This document shows positions 27,012 to 34,790 of a DNA stretch of 64,000 nt, in pieces. This stretch comes from Anaerolineaceae bacterium. GTDB taxonomy: Bacteria; Chloroflexota; Anaerolineae; Anaerolineales; Villigracilaceae. The position numbers and the translations under genes are program-made. The first letter of the stretch is position 1. Each line of letters opens with the position of its first letter. The stretch is from positions 29,332 through 93,331 of the forward strand of contig WOUS01000008.1 in assembly GCA_009772985.1 (NCBI GenBank), written 5' to 3'. The notes beneath the pieces were generated by a model, which worked only from the letters and a program-made list of their open reading frames with translations, was not told the origin of the DNA and did not search any database.

Positions 27012-27017
27012 GTGAGT

Positions 27018-27049
27018 TTAACCGCTAAGGCCGCCAAGAACGCGAAGGG
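27018..27049. repeat. Left inverted-repeat arm of the GxxExxY cassette
   Basis: TTAACCGC-AAG-CCG-CAAGA-CGCGAAGG; pairs with 27505-27539. Confidence 0.6.
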
Positions 27050-27067
27050 AAAAGACAGGGGTTGGTC

Positions 27068-27496
27068 TCAAGGAGTTGGGAATCTTTTATAGACTGGACG
27101 GGCAGGAGAATCGGGCAGGCCGTTGACGATGCGTCGAATCCCATACTTCATCAGTTTTACGTTCCAGTTCAACAGGAACCCCAGTTTACAGTTCTTGAGT
27201 TTCAAATAAGTGAGCAGTTGCGCCTCGTGGATCGGCAGGAGTGAGTCTACGGTTTTGTTTTCGATGATGACCTGATTGTCAATAAACAAATCCAGGCGGT
27301 ACCCCGCATCGATTTTTTCGCCGTCGTACACGATCGGCACAATAACTTCTGTCGCAACGCACCGGCCGCGTTTTCGGAGTTCGTGGGCAAGGCACTGCTG
27401 GTAAGCAGACTCGAGCAGGCCAGGCCCAAGCGCTTTGTGTACCTTGATCGCAGCGTCAACAATGTCTGAAGCAATCGACTCGATGTTGTCGTTCAT
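27068..27496 (-). CDS. GxxExxY protein (PD-(D/E)XK-like fold)
   Basis: 142 aa. The name-giving motif is GLLESAY after HKALGPG. A likely nuclease-type core follows: YRLDLFIDNQVIIENKTVD, with Asp, Glu and Lys in PD-(D/E)XK spacing, then EAQLLTYLKL and the conserved GFLLNWNVKLMKYGIRRIV. Function is unknown for the family. The gene is enclosed by inverted repeats 27018-27049 and 27505-27539. ATG 27496 has AAAGG upstream. The composition is a little AT-richer than the neighbours. Confidence 0.88.
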   Translation of the reverse strand: MNDNIESIASDIVDAAIKVHKALGPGLLESAYQQCLAHELRKRGRCVATEVIVPIVYDGEKIDAGYRLDLFIDNQVIIENKTVDSLLPIHEAQLLTYLKLKNCKLGFLLNWNVKLMKYGIRRIVNGLPDSPARPVYKRFPTP

Positions 27497-27504
27497 ACAC
27501 AAAG

Positions 27505-27539
27505 CCTTTCTTGGCGCTCTTCGCGGTCTTCGCGGTTAA
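27505..27539. repeat. Right inverted-repeat arm of the GxxExxY cassette
   Basis: CCTTTCTTGGCGCTCTTCGC...CTTCGCGGTTAA, the approximate reverse complement of 27018-27049. Confidence 0.6.
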
Positions 27540-27555
27540 CTCACTGCCCTTATGA

Positions 27556-28374
27556 CTAAAACTCGATCTCGGCGATCTGCTCGAAGTTGATCTGCGCTTC
27601 GGCGGATTCGGTTTCGAGTTCTTCGCCTGTCCCGGCTGCCACGCCGCGGTTGCAGTACGAGCGATACGGGCAGTACGCGCATTTCTTTTCGTCCTCGGTC
27701 AGCGGGAAGACGCGGTGGTTGGCGATCTCGTTGACGATGCCGGTCAGTCCGTCCCAGTCGCGCTTGTGCTGGGCGGCGTTGTACGGGAAGCGCGCCGGCT
27801 CGGACGGGAAGTCGGCATACCAGTAGACCATCTCCACCTGCTCCGGCTCGAACGGTTTGCCGCCGTTCAGGTGCGTGCCGGCCTGCACCAGCAGCGCCCG
27901 GTAGACGCGCGTCTGCATCCGGGCGGCCATCCACTCGTCGCGCGGACGTTTGTGGGAGGTCTTCCAGTCGAAGATGACGGCCCGCCCGTCGCGGACGGCG
28001 ACCAGGTCGTATTTGGCGAGCAGGCGGCAGGTCCCGACCGGGGCGGACAGGGTGACTTCGACATACTGCGCGTAGCCAGAAACATCATCAATGGGGTGAG
28101 TCAGGTAGTTTTCCCACCAGCGGCGCAAATCGAGGGTCGAGGCGAGCGGCGTGAGTTTGTCGGCGGGCAGTCCGATGAGGCGCTGTTGGACCAGGCGGTG
28201 GAACAGTTGTCCCTCCTGCTGGCGGCGTTCGTTTTCCAGCGCCGGTTCGCTTTCCACCGCGGGCCATTTCAACTGCTCGATGTAGCGCAGTTGGAAGCGG
28301 CGCGGGCAGTCGCTGTAATCCTGGAGCGAGGACTGGCTGAAGGTGAAGCCGGCGGGGAGGGTCTGTTCGGGCAT
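27556..28374 (-). CDS. RecB-like PD-(D/E)XK nuclease with Fe-S-type Cys cluster
   Basis: 272 aa. N-terminal SQSSLQDYSDCPRRFQLRYIEQL with the first Cys, helix GQLFHRLVQQ with the conserved His, catalytic core KYDLVAVRDG...VIFDWKTS, QTRVYRALL, and a C-terminal CAYCPYRSYC giving the 1+3 Cys pattern that holds an iron-sulfur cluster in AddB/Cas4-like nucleases. Stand-alone; no cas genes are near. Probably DNA repair or defence. ATG 28374 is 6 nt after a TAAAAT -10 box. Confidence 0.88.
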   Translation of the reverse strand: MPEQTLPAGFTFSQSSLQDYSDCPRRFQLRYIEQLKWPAVESEPALENERRQQEGQLFHRLVQQRLIGLPADKLTPLASTLDLRRWWENYLTHPIDDVSGYAQYVEVTLSAPVGTCRLLAKYDLVAVRDGRAVIFDWKTSHKRPRDEWMAARMQTRVYRALLVQAGTHLNGGKPFEPEQVEMVYWYADFPSEPARFPYNAAQHKRDWDGLTGIVNEIANHRVFPLTEDEKKCAYCPYRSYCNRGVAAGTGEELETESAEAQINFEQIAEIEF

Positions 28375-28380
28375 GGCTCT

Positions 28381-28386
28381 ATTTTA
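28381..28386 (-). promoter_or_regulatory. -10 box of a leaderless promoter
   Basis: TAAAAT on the minus strand ends 6 nt before ATG 28374. It overlaps the end of the upstream transporter gene. Confidence 0.5.
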
Positions 28387-29283
28387 CATGCTCTTGCGCC
28401 GTTTGAGTTGCACGATTATTGTTCCCACTCCTACCAGCGCCAGCCCGGCGATGGCTTTCCCGGTGAGCGTCTCGCCGAGGAAGACCCAGGCCAGGATGGC
28501 GATCTGCGGCATCATCAGGCTGTTCAGGATGCTCGACTCGACCGCTGTCAATGTTTGGAGCGACTTGTTCCACAGCGTGAACGCCAGCGCGGTGTTGGCG
28601 GCTGCCATCCAAGCGATGATCGCCCAATCCGTCCACGCCAGCCTCCCGGACCCCTGGACTGCCAGCCCGATGACGAGCATCAGCGCCGACCCGACGCCCA
28701 TGCTGACGAAGGTCACGATGAGCGGCGGCAGGCTCCCGGTCCGGTTGGCCTCGCGGCTGAACAGCGCCGAGGCCACGTTCATCACCATGCAGAAGAGGCC
28801 GATGATGATGCCGATGGACTGTCCCGGCGGGAGGCTGATGGGGAAGAAGTACACGCCCACGCCGAGCGTGGCCAGCCCGATCCCGGTCCATTGCAGCCAG
28901 GATGGGAATTCCCTGAGAAGGAAAATCCCCGCCAGCCCAACGAAGACCGAGGTCAGGTTGAGCAACAGGCTGACCGTGTTGGCGGGCAGGTAGGCGAGCG
29001 CCAGGAACATCGCGCCTTGCGTGAGGGTGATGTAAACCACGCCCAGCAGGGACAGCTTGCCCCATTCTTTGCGGGTCAGGGCTTTCAGCGCGAGGCGCTG
29101 TTTTGGGTTGAAAAACACGAATGGGATGAGACAGAGGAACGCCAGCGTGTAGCGCAGTCCCGCAAACGTGATGGGGGGCAGGCTGTTGCGCAGGCCGATC
29201 TTGATCAGCACCCACGAGGTGGACCAGAGCAACGTGACGAAGATCGCCAGCAGGATGGCGGTCAGGCGGCGGGACGGTTTCAT
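28384..29283 (-). CDS. EamA/DMT family transporter
   Basis: 299 aa with ten predicted membrane helices in two EamA halves (first half starting LTAILLAIFVTLLWSTSWVLIKIGLR, second starting about SLPPLIVTFVSMGVGSALML). The typical end is IAILAWVFLGETLTGKAIAGLALVGVGTII. It exports or imports small metabolites; substrate unknown. It overlaps the kinase gene by 4 nt and is probably cotranscribed with it. Confidence 0.9.
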   Translation of the reverse strand: MKPSRRLTAILLAIFVTLLWSTSWVLIKIGLRNSLPPITFAGLRYTLAFLCLIPFVFFNPKQRLALKALTRKEWGKLSLLGVVYITLTQGAMFLALAYLPANTVSLLLNLTSVFVGLAGIFLLREFPSWLQWTGIGLATLGVGVYFFPISLPPGQSIGIIIGLFCMVMNVASALFSREANRTGSLPPLIVTFVSMGVGSALMLVIGLAVQGSGRLAWTDWAIIAWMAAANTALAFTLWNKSLQTLTAVESSILNSLMMPQIAILAWVFLGETLTGKAIAGLALVGVGTIIVQLKRRKSM

Positions 29284-29834
29284 GCCTTCGGTTCTATCCC
29301 CTCCAGCCAGTCATCCGCCTCGCGCTGGGACTTGAGATGGAAAACTTTCAGGCGGGAATATTCCGGCGAGGCGAGCAGGGCCGGGTACTGGCGCTTGCGC
29401 CGCCAGTAGGTTTTGAACAGCCATTTGATGAGCGAATCGTCCGACCAGAGTTTGAAGTGCACCCACAGCGGCTCGCGGTTGTTGCCCCACAACAGTTCCC
29501 GGGTCCACCAGCGCCGCCAGATGCGGTTCCAGAGACGCCAGAAGACCGTCCAGAACGGGTAGTCCAGCCAGACGACGGCCTCGGCGCGGCTCCAGACGAT
29601 GTCACGGCAGACGCTGTAGTTCCCGTCCACCACCCAGGCGGGGGCGGAGGCAGCCGCATCCGCGCGGGCGCGGAATTCCTCGTCCGTGGCGTGCGTCCAG
29701 TTCGGCTCCCAGTGCAGCGCGTCCAGTTCCACGTGCGGGACGCCGAGACGCGCCGCGAGCCTTCCGGCCAGGGTGGTTTTTCCGGAGCCGGTGGCCCCGA
29801 CGACAACGATGCGGCGGTGGGGGAAGTCGGTCAT
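29280..29834 (-). CDS. P-loop kinase, adenylate kinase-like (FlaR/topology-modulation type)
   Basis: 184 aa. Walker A VVVGATGSGKTT at the N-terminus, VELDALHWEPNW (typical of the FlaR-like group), VVDGNYSVCRDIVWSRAEAVVWLDYP (Walker B-like), and a Trp/Arg-rich middle (RLWNRIWRRWWTRELLWG). Proteins of this group are annotated as topology modulation proteins, but are more probably small-molecule kinases. ATG 29834 with AGGAT upstream gives the P-loop near residue 10, as usual. Coupled to the transporter. Confidence 0.82.
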   Translation of the reverse strand: MTDFPHRRIVVVGATGSGKTTLAGRLAARLGVPHVELDALHWEPNWTHATDEEFRARADAAASAPAWVVDGNYSVCRDIVWSRAEAVVWLDYPFWTVFWRLWNRIWRRWWTRELLWGNNREPLWVHFKLWSDDSLIKWLFKTYWRRKRQYPALLASPEYSRLKVFHLKSQREADDWLEGIEPKA

Positions 29835-29850
29835 GGGGTGCGATCCTGAT

Positions 29851-29884
29851 AAGCGAAACTCCCGCAAGTTCAACCTGCGGGAGT
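29851..29884 (-). terminator. Terminator hairpin of the RRM gene
   Basis: Stem ACTCCCGCA/TGCGGGAGT (29858-29884), followed on the minus strand by TTCGCTT. Confidence 0.6.
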
Positions 29885-29892
29885 CCTGGATT

Positions 29893-30223
29893 TTAGTATC
29901 TGCGCTGGCCGCCGCCGGATCCGCGCCGGTCGCGACCGCCGCCGGGACCGCCGCGGCCGTAGCCGCCGCCGGGACCGCCGCGTCCGTAACCGCCGCCGGG
30001 ACCGCGTTCTTCCTTCGGACGCGCCGTCGTTGAAGGTCTGGATGGCCTTCTCGGCTTCCGCCTGCGAACTCATCTCGATGAACGCGAAGCCCTTGGATTG
30101 CCCCGTGTCACGGTCTTTGATCAGAGCCACCGAGGTGACCGTTCCCGCCTGGGTGAAGAGGGTGCGCAGGTCATCTTCGGAGGTGTTGTAGGACAGGTTG
30201 CCTACATAAATCTTGGTTTGCAT
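29893..30223 (-). pseudogene. RNA-binding protein with RRM domain, frameshifted near the end of the RRM
   Basis: From ATG 30223 the RRM reads MQTKIYVGNLSYNTSEDDLRTLF (RNP2), DTGQSKGFAFIEM (RNP1) and EAEKAIQTFND. After that the frame becomes Arg/Ser-rich and runs on to 29870. In the other frame the same DNA encodes RPKEERGPGGGYGRGGPGGG and ends GGGQRRY at 29893, the normal Gly-rich tail of bacterial RRM proteins. The fourth beta strand of the RRM (usually ending LTVNEA) is absent, so a short non-triplet deletion seems to have joined FND to the tail. Either a true mutation or an assembly collapse. The ribosome-binding site is a weak purine-rich stretch. Confidence 0.75.
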
Positions 30224-30410
30224 CTTACGTTTCTCCTTGTTCGAATGGGGGCAGCGGGCTTGTGAAAAACCGCCTGCCTGTGTCAGGTCTGGCGGCGAAA
30301 GCACACACACAAAGCCTCTGCAAGTGAGCCTATTTTATCACATCGCACTCTGCTTGCGTGAATCAATTTTCGCCATTTCCCCTCACGATGCCCGCCGGGC
30401 GGTGGGTTTG

Positions 30411-30564
30411 CTACCGGACAAAAGAGAAATGGGACGCGGATTGACGCGGAAAACGCGGATAAAACCGAGACAAAAATCCAAAAAAGCCTGATTCCGCGTA
30501 CATCCGCGCTCACCTGCGCCCGTTTTTTGGGTGTCCGCGTCCAACCAGGATGTTTGTCCGGTAG
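30411..30564. repeat. Dispersed MITE-like palindromic element, copy 3
   Basis: 154 bp, terminal inverted repeats CTACCGGACAAA/TTTGTCCGGTAG, nearly identical to copy 2 in the left half. It ends 14 nt before the -10 box of the aminotransferase gene, so it could affect that promoter. Confidence 0.85.
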
Positions 30565-30578
30565 AGAAGGCGGTGGGT

Positions 30579-30584
30579 TATAAT
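30579..30584 (+). promoter_or_regulatory. -10 box of the aminotransferase promoter
   Basis: TATAAT about 57 nt before ATG 30642; the region where a -35 would lie is inside the MITE-like element. Confidence 0.5.
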
Positions 30585-30641
30585 TTGCGAGGCGTCAATC
30601 CTCAATCGCCAATCGTAAATCGTAAATCGAAAGAGGCTCCC

Positions 30642-31991
30642 ATGTTCGACCTTCCCGACGACGAAATCCTTCCCCTCTCGAAGCAGCACGTTTTCTGGAC
30701 CTGGTCGGCGCAGGCCAAAGTAAACCCCATCCCGGTGGTGCGCGCCGAAGGCGTCTATTTCTGGGACACGGACGGCAAGCGCTACCTGGACTTCAACTCG
30801 ATGACCATGTGCGTCAACATCGGCCACGGCAACCGGACCGTCATCCGGGCCATGCAGGAGCAGGCCGCCGCGCTGCCCTACGCCGCGCCCGGCATGGCGA
30901 CCAAAATCCGGGCTTTAGCCAGCAAGGCCGTGGCGGATGTGACGCCGGGCGGGAAGTTGTCCAAAATCCTGTTCACCCTCGGCGGGGCGGACGCCAACGA
31001 GAACGCCGTCAAACTGGCGCGCGGCTATACGGGCAAATTCAAAATTCTCACCCGCTACCGCTCCTATCACGGCGCGACCGCCGGGGCGATGGCTCTCACC
31101 GGCGACCCGCGCCGCCAGATGTGGGAGCCGGGACTCATGCCGGGCGTGGTCCACTTCCTCGACCCGTACCGTTACCGCTCCACCTTCCACCGCGCCAACC
31201 CCGACATCTCCGCAGCGGACTTCTGCCAGGATTACCTGAACCACCTCGAGGAGATCATCCGCTACGAAGGGCCGGATACGATTGCGGCGATCCTCATCGA
31301 ATCCGTCACCGGGACGAACGGCATCCTCATCCCGCCCGACGGCTATTTGCAGGGCGTGCGCGCCCTGTGCGACAAGTATGGCATCGTGCTGATCGCGGAC
31401 GAGGTGATGAGCGGCTTTGGCCGCACCGGGAAATGGTTCGCCGTGGACCACTGGAACGTCGTCCCCGACATCATCACGATGGCGAAAGGACTCACGTCCG
31501 CGTATGCGCCGCTCGGGGCGGTGGCGATGAAGCCGGAGATTGCCGCGGCGTTCGACGAGCGCGTCTTCGAGAGCGGGCTGACGTACACAGCGCATCCGAT
31601 CTCGCTGGCGGCGGCGGTGGCGAACATCCAGGTCATGCGGGAGGAAAAGATCGTCGAGCACGCGGCCGGCATGGGGTCCGTGTTGAACCGGATGCTGAAA
31701 GACCTGGGTGAGTCGCACCCGTCGGTAGGGGAGGTGCGCAGCATCGGCCTGTTCGGTATCATCGAAATCGTCCGGGACCGGAAAACGAAGGAGCCGATGG
31801 CCCCGTGGAACGGGTCCAGCCCGGAGATGGCCGCCTTCCGCAAATACTGCGTGGAGCATGGACTGTTCCTGTACACGCACTGGCACACGGCGCTCATCAT
31901 CCCGCCGCTCATCGTCACCGAGGCGCAGTTGCAGGAGGGGATGGACGTGCTGGACAGGGCGCTGGAGATCACGGACAAGGCAGCGCGATGA
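30642..31991 (+). CDS. Class III (PLP-dependent) aminotransferase
   Basis: 449 aa. Cofactor site: GGADANENAVKLARGYTG, YHGATAGAMALTGDPRR (Schiff-base environment), ILIESVTGTNGILIPPDGYL, LIADEVMSGFGRTGKWFA and the PLP Lys in ITMAKGLTSAYAPLGAV; C-terminal LFLYTHWHTALIIPPLIVTE. The closest-looking group is taurine/beta-alanine-pyruvate-type transaminases with an N-terminal LSKQHVFWTWSAQ motif; the substrate cannot be fixed. AAAGAGG precedes ATG 30642. Single-gene transcript. Confidence 0.9.
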   Translation: MFDLPDDEILPLSKQHVFWTWSAQAKVNPIPVVRAEGVYFWDTDGKRYLDFNSMTMCVNIGHGNRTVIRAMQEQAAALPYAAPGMATKIRALASKAVADVTPGGKLSKILFTLGGADANENAVKLARGYTGKFKILTRYRSYHGATAGAMALTGDPRRQMWEPGLMPGVVHFLDPYRYRSTFHRANPDISAADFCQDYLNHLEEIIRYEGPDTIAAILIESVTGTNGILIPPDGYLQGVRALCDKYGIVLIADEVMSGFGRTGKWFAVDHWNVVPDIITMAKGLTSAYAPLGAVAMKPEIAAAFDERVFESGLTYTAHPISLAAAVANIQVMREEKIVEHAAGMGSVLNRMLKDLGESHPSVGEVRSIGLFGIIEIVRDRKTKEPMAPWNGSSPEMAAFRKYCVEHGLFLYTHWHTALIIPPLIVTEAQLQEGMDVLDRALEITDKAAR

Positions 31992-32099
31992 ATCCGGGAG
32001 GCGGCGTGCGCCGGTAACCGTTTGGATTGTGTTATCATTTGACCGATGGGGAGACGCCTCCCCGCCTGTAATCGGCCATTCACACGAGAGGAGAATTCC

Positions 32100-32786
32100 A
32101 TGGCGATCAAGTTGATTGTTCCGGTCAGTGGGCCAATCACCCAGATGTTTGGCGAGAACCCTGCCCTGTACAAGCAGTGGGGCTATGCCGGCCACAACGG
32201 CATTGACTATGGCGTTCCGAACGGCACGCCGGTGAAAGCCGCCGCCGACGGGACGGTGGCGTCAGTTTCGTTCGAGAGCGGGGGCTACGGGAATTTCGTC
32301 AAGATTTCCCACCTGGACGGCAGCACCACCTACTTCACCTACTATGCCCACTTGGCCAGCACGGCGGTGACCGCCGGGCAGAAGGTCAAGGCGGGCGCGG
32401 TGGTCGGCGCGAGCGACAACACCGGCGCTAGCACCGGTCCGCACTTGCATTTCGGCTTGAAGATCGAGGGACAGAACCCGTCCTTCAAGGGTTATCTCGA
32501 CCCGATGCCCTATTTCAAGTCGGCTCCTTCGCCGGACGTGCCCGTCCCGGCCTCCACACCGGGAACGGTGGAGATCCCGGAGACGCAGTTCGAGGTGGCC
32601 ATTGACAGCCTCAACGTGCGCAACGGTCCGGGCGTGGAGTATTCCCTGGTCGGCAAGTTGACCAAGGGGACGAAGGTTTCCAGCAAGATGCTGAACTCCC
32701 GCAGCGCCTGGGTCGAGATCGAGCCGGGCAAATGGTGCGCAGTGGTCTTCGAAGGGACGCAGTATTTGAAGGTCGTCAAGAAATAG
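32100..32786 (+). CDS. M23 family peptidase with SH3b domain, no signal peptide
   Basis: 228 aa. LytM-type domain: FGENPALYKQWGYAGHNGIDYGV (first zinc His and Asp), GNFVKISHLDG, TYYAHL and HLHFGL (second zinc motif). The C-terminal bacterial SH3 domain has SLNVRNGPGVEYSLVGKL. It should cut peptide cross-links in peptidoglycan. AGGAGAATTCC precedes ATG 32100 and the first residues MAIKLIVPVSG go straight into the catalytic fold, so no signal peptide is visible. It may be released by lysis, use a holin-like route, or act in the cytoplasm. Confidence 0.88.
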   Translation: MAIKLIVPVSGPITQMFGENPALYKQWGYAGHNGIDYGVPNGTPVKAAADGTVASVSFESGGYGNFVKISHLDGSTTYFTYYAHLASTAVTAGQKVKAGAVVGASDNTGASTGPHLHFGLKIEGQNPSFKGYLDPMPYFKSAPSPDVPVPASTPGTVEIPETQFEVAIDSLNVRNGPGVEYSLVGKLTKGTKVSSKMLNSRSAWVEIEPGKWCAVVFEGTQYLKVVKK

Positions 32787-32801
32787 CCCCCGAATCATCA
32801 T

Positions 32802-32828
32802 CCCTCCCCCGAATTTCGGAGGAGGGAT
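32802..32828 (+). terminator. Terminator hairpin after the M23 peptidase gene
   Basis: Stem TCCCTCC/GGAGGGA followed by TTTGATTCCTT. Confidence 0.6.
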
Positions 32829-32874
32829 TTGATTCCTTGAAAAAAACGTCTTGCCCTGCGGCAGGCTGACGGTT

Positions 32875-33360
32875 TTAGTTCACTTTTGGCGCCAGCAACC
32901 GGTGCAGTTCCACCTCGGCATCCTGCGGGGTGATGGAAAGGATGAAACTCCACTCCCCGATCAGCGCTTTTTGCATGCGTTTCATCAGGGCGTTGTCGTA
33001 TTCGTTCCACGAACGGTCGCGGCGATAGGCAGACAGGTCGCGGATCACCTTGCAGAGCGTATCGGCCTGCCCGTCTTTCAGCATTCCCATCAACAGGAGA
33101 CTGCGCTGGCGGTGGTCGGCCGGGAGTTCGTCTGCGGGGCTGGACAGGATGGAGAGCAATTGCCGAAAGCGGGGCTTGCTGGTGGGAGAACGCAGGCGGT
33201 TCTTGAGGTTCTCGTCGGCAGGCACCCAAACGGTCAGGTCTGCCACTTCGATCATATAGTAAAGGGAGGTGCGATTGTTGAACGTCCGCTTTTCAATGGC
33301 AAGCACCTTTCCCAGCCCATGGGTGCAGTGCACAACCCTGTCGCCGGTCTGGAAATCCAT
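32875..33360 (-). CDS. CarD/CdnL family transcriptional regulator
   Basis: 161 aa. The N-terminal RNA polymerase-interacting Tudor-like domain begins FQTGDRVVHCTHGLGKVLAIEKRT and has YYMIEVADLTVWVPAD; the C-terminal helical DNA-binding domain includes RLRSPTSKPRFRQLL and RDLSAYRRDRSWNEYDNALMKRMQKAL. CarD proteins stabilise open promoter complexes, especially at rRNA promoters. AAGGAGGCACAGT before the ATG is a strong ribosome-binding site. Confidence 0.92.
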   Translation of the reverse strand: MDFQTGDRVVHCTHGLGKVLAIEKRTFNNRTSLYYMIEVADLTVWVPADENLKNRLRSPTSKPRFRQLLSILSSPADELPADHRQRSLLLMGMLKDGQADTLCKVIRDLSAYRRDRSWNEYDNALMKRMQKALIGEWSFILSITPQDAEVELHRLLAPKVN

Positions 33361-33455
33361 ACTGTGCCTCCTTGGTTGCTTTGTGGGAGAAAGAAAAATG
33401 CCAGCCTTGCAAAAGGACTGGCAGTCGAACCCTTTTCTAGGACAGGATGATTATA

Positions 33456-33611
33456 TCATCGAATTCCGGTGCGCCCCGGACCGATAGCGGGGGACGCGGA
33501 GGCCGGCGCGGCCGCGACGGCGGGCCGCGGCAGGGGGATCGTCTCCAGCGTGCAGCCGAACGCCAGCGCGGACAACGCAATGACGATGAAAATTCTTTTC
33601 GTCGTTTTCAT
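33456..33611 (-). CDS. Tiny putative lipoprotein (51 aa)
   Basis: Read from ATG 33611: MKTTKRIFIVIALSALAFGC forms a complete lipoprotein signal with lipobox LAFGC, followed by a 31-residue Pro/Ala-rich tail ending GRTGIR. A GGAAGAACGAA stretch precedes the start. It could be a real short lipoprotein or the stub of a longer one. Family not recognised. Confidence 0.4.
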   Translation of the reverse strand: MKTTKRIFIVIALSALAFGCTLETIPLPRPAVAAAPASASPAIGPGRTGIR

Positions 33612-33666
33612 TTCGTTCTTCCGAATGTACGGCGCGGGAATCGGCCTGCCGCCTGCCCGGGTTGCG

Positions 33667-33792
33667 TCAAATGACTGGGAATTTGCCCTTCTGCTTCTTT
33701 TCGTTTTTTAGTTTTCGCTTCTCCTTCAAGTTATGCGTGGGTTTTTTCTTCTGTTCTTTTTTTCCTTTATCGCTTTTTCCGCTGCCACTCAT
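33667..33792 (-). CDS. Small Lys-rich protein (41 aa)
   Basis: From ATG 33792 (AAAGGAGAAGCAACC upstream): MSGSGKSDKGKKEQKKKP followed by further Lys runs and KGKFPVI at the end. About 45 percent Lys, no hydrophobic segment. Probably a nucleic-acid-binding or ribosome-associated small protein, but this rests only on charge. The good ribosome-binding site supports real translation. Confidence 0.5.
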   Translation of the reverse strand: MSGSGKSDKGKKEQKKKPTHNLKEKRKLKNEKKQKGKFPVI

Positions 33793-33851
33793 GGTTGCTT
33801 CTCCTTTTTTTGCATCGAATAGGACGGGAACTGCGTTAATCATACCACGAC

Positions 33852-33908
33852 CTCCCCCGCAGTGGACGGTGGGGGTCACGCGCCGCGCGCCTCATCACGC
33901 CCGTTGAA
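33852..33908. repeat. CACGCCC-ending dispersed repeat, copy 1
   Basis: Contains GTGGGGGTCACGCGCC and GCGCCTCATCACGCCCG. Similar units are at 34690-34778 and 35720-35782, all lying between the genes of this 2-kb stretch. Confidence 0.6.
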
Positions 33909-33936
33909 GATCCCCGACAGGGGGCAAACTCTGGCA

Positions 33937-34590
33937 TCATTTAATCCATAACACTATCGTTGACATTAGGAAGAACACCAGCAAAACGAAATTATCATAC
34001 GAATCGCGGACAAGTTCATGCGCCCTGCCGCGCAGAATTTTCAGAACAGGTACGCGAAGCAGGTAGGGGACAATCGGCAGGAAGACAACCATCCAAATTG
34101 GGTAGGCGGACCGTCCTGAAACTATGCCGTATAACATAAGCAGCATGGCTATCGCTACAGGGGCATACGTGATCAGGACAAGTTTGGAAAAGAGCGCTTC
34201 CCCCGTCTTCCCGGCAGATTCAATATCCAATTGATTTTCGCGCGCGACCTTTGCGCTGCTCCCGATTGCGTAATAGGATGCATGGCCCACACCATAGCAG
34301 ATTGCTACCAGGGCAAACGAGAGAGAAACCGCCAATGCGAAATTATTTCCAAGGGGCAAAAAGGCGTAGTAGAGGTGAAATGCGCCAAAGAAATAAAGCC
34401 AACTGCCGATCAATCCCAATATCCCCGCAGTGACCAGCCGCTTTTGCGGCAGGCTGGACATTCGTTCGGCCAGGGTTTGTTTGGAGCCAGGAATGTGATG
34501 GTACAACAGATCGCCCATTCCGGTGATGAGCGCACCGAGGATGCCTGCGATTCCACAAAGCCTGATGATGGTAATGGATTCCAGTGACAT
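33937..34590 (-). CDS. Six-TM membrane protein, unknown (DUF6796-like)
   Basis: 217 aa with six hydrophobic segments (first IIRLCGIAGILGALITGMGDLLYHH). The order of motifs GMGDLLYHH-PGS-, LGLIGSWLYFFGAFHLYYAF and YGVGHASYYAIGS resembles a family of uncharacterised membrane proteins; the His residues near membrane faces could bind a cofactor or metal. AAAGGAGAAACC precedes the ATG. AT-richer than average, possibly acquired. Confidence 0.7.
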   Translation of the reverse strand: MSLESITIIRLCGIAGILGALITGMGDLLYHHIPGSKQTLAERMSSLPQKRLVTAGILGLIGSWLYFFGAFHLYYAFLPLGNNFALAVSLSFALVAICYGVGHASYYAIGSSAKVARENQLDIESAGKTGEALFSKLVLITYAPVAIAMLLMLYGIVSGRSAYPIWMVVFLPIVPYLLRVPVLKILRGRAHELVRDSYDNFVLLVFFLMSTIVLWIK

Positions 34591-34689
34591 GGTTTCTCCT
34601 TTCGCTTCTAAACCTGAAACGATTGACTCAATAACGATTCAAATAACCCCTCCGTGCCTGCCCCGTTGTTCCTTGACGGGGCGCCTCCC

Positions 34690-34778
34690 TGCCACATGCA
34701 ACCCCCTCCCGATGGCGGGATGTGCCCCGCGCAGCGAGGTGGGGTTACGCCGCCCGCCTCATCACGCCCGACGATTGA
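34690..34778. repeat. CACGCCC-ending dispersed repeat, copy 2
   Basis: CCCTCCCGATGGCGGGATGT..., GGTGGGGTTACGCCGCCCGC and CTCATCACGCCCGACG; see copy 1. Confidence 0.65.
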
Positions 34779-34790
34779 ACGACATTGGCA

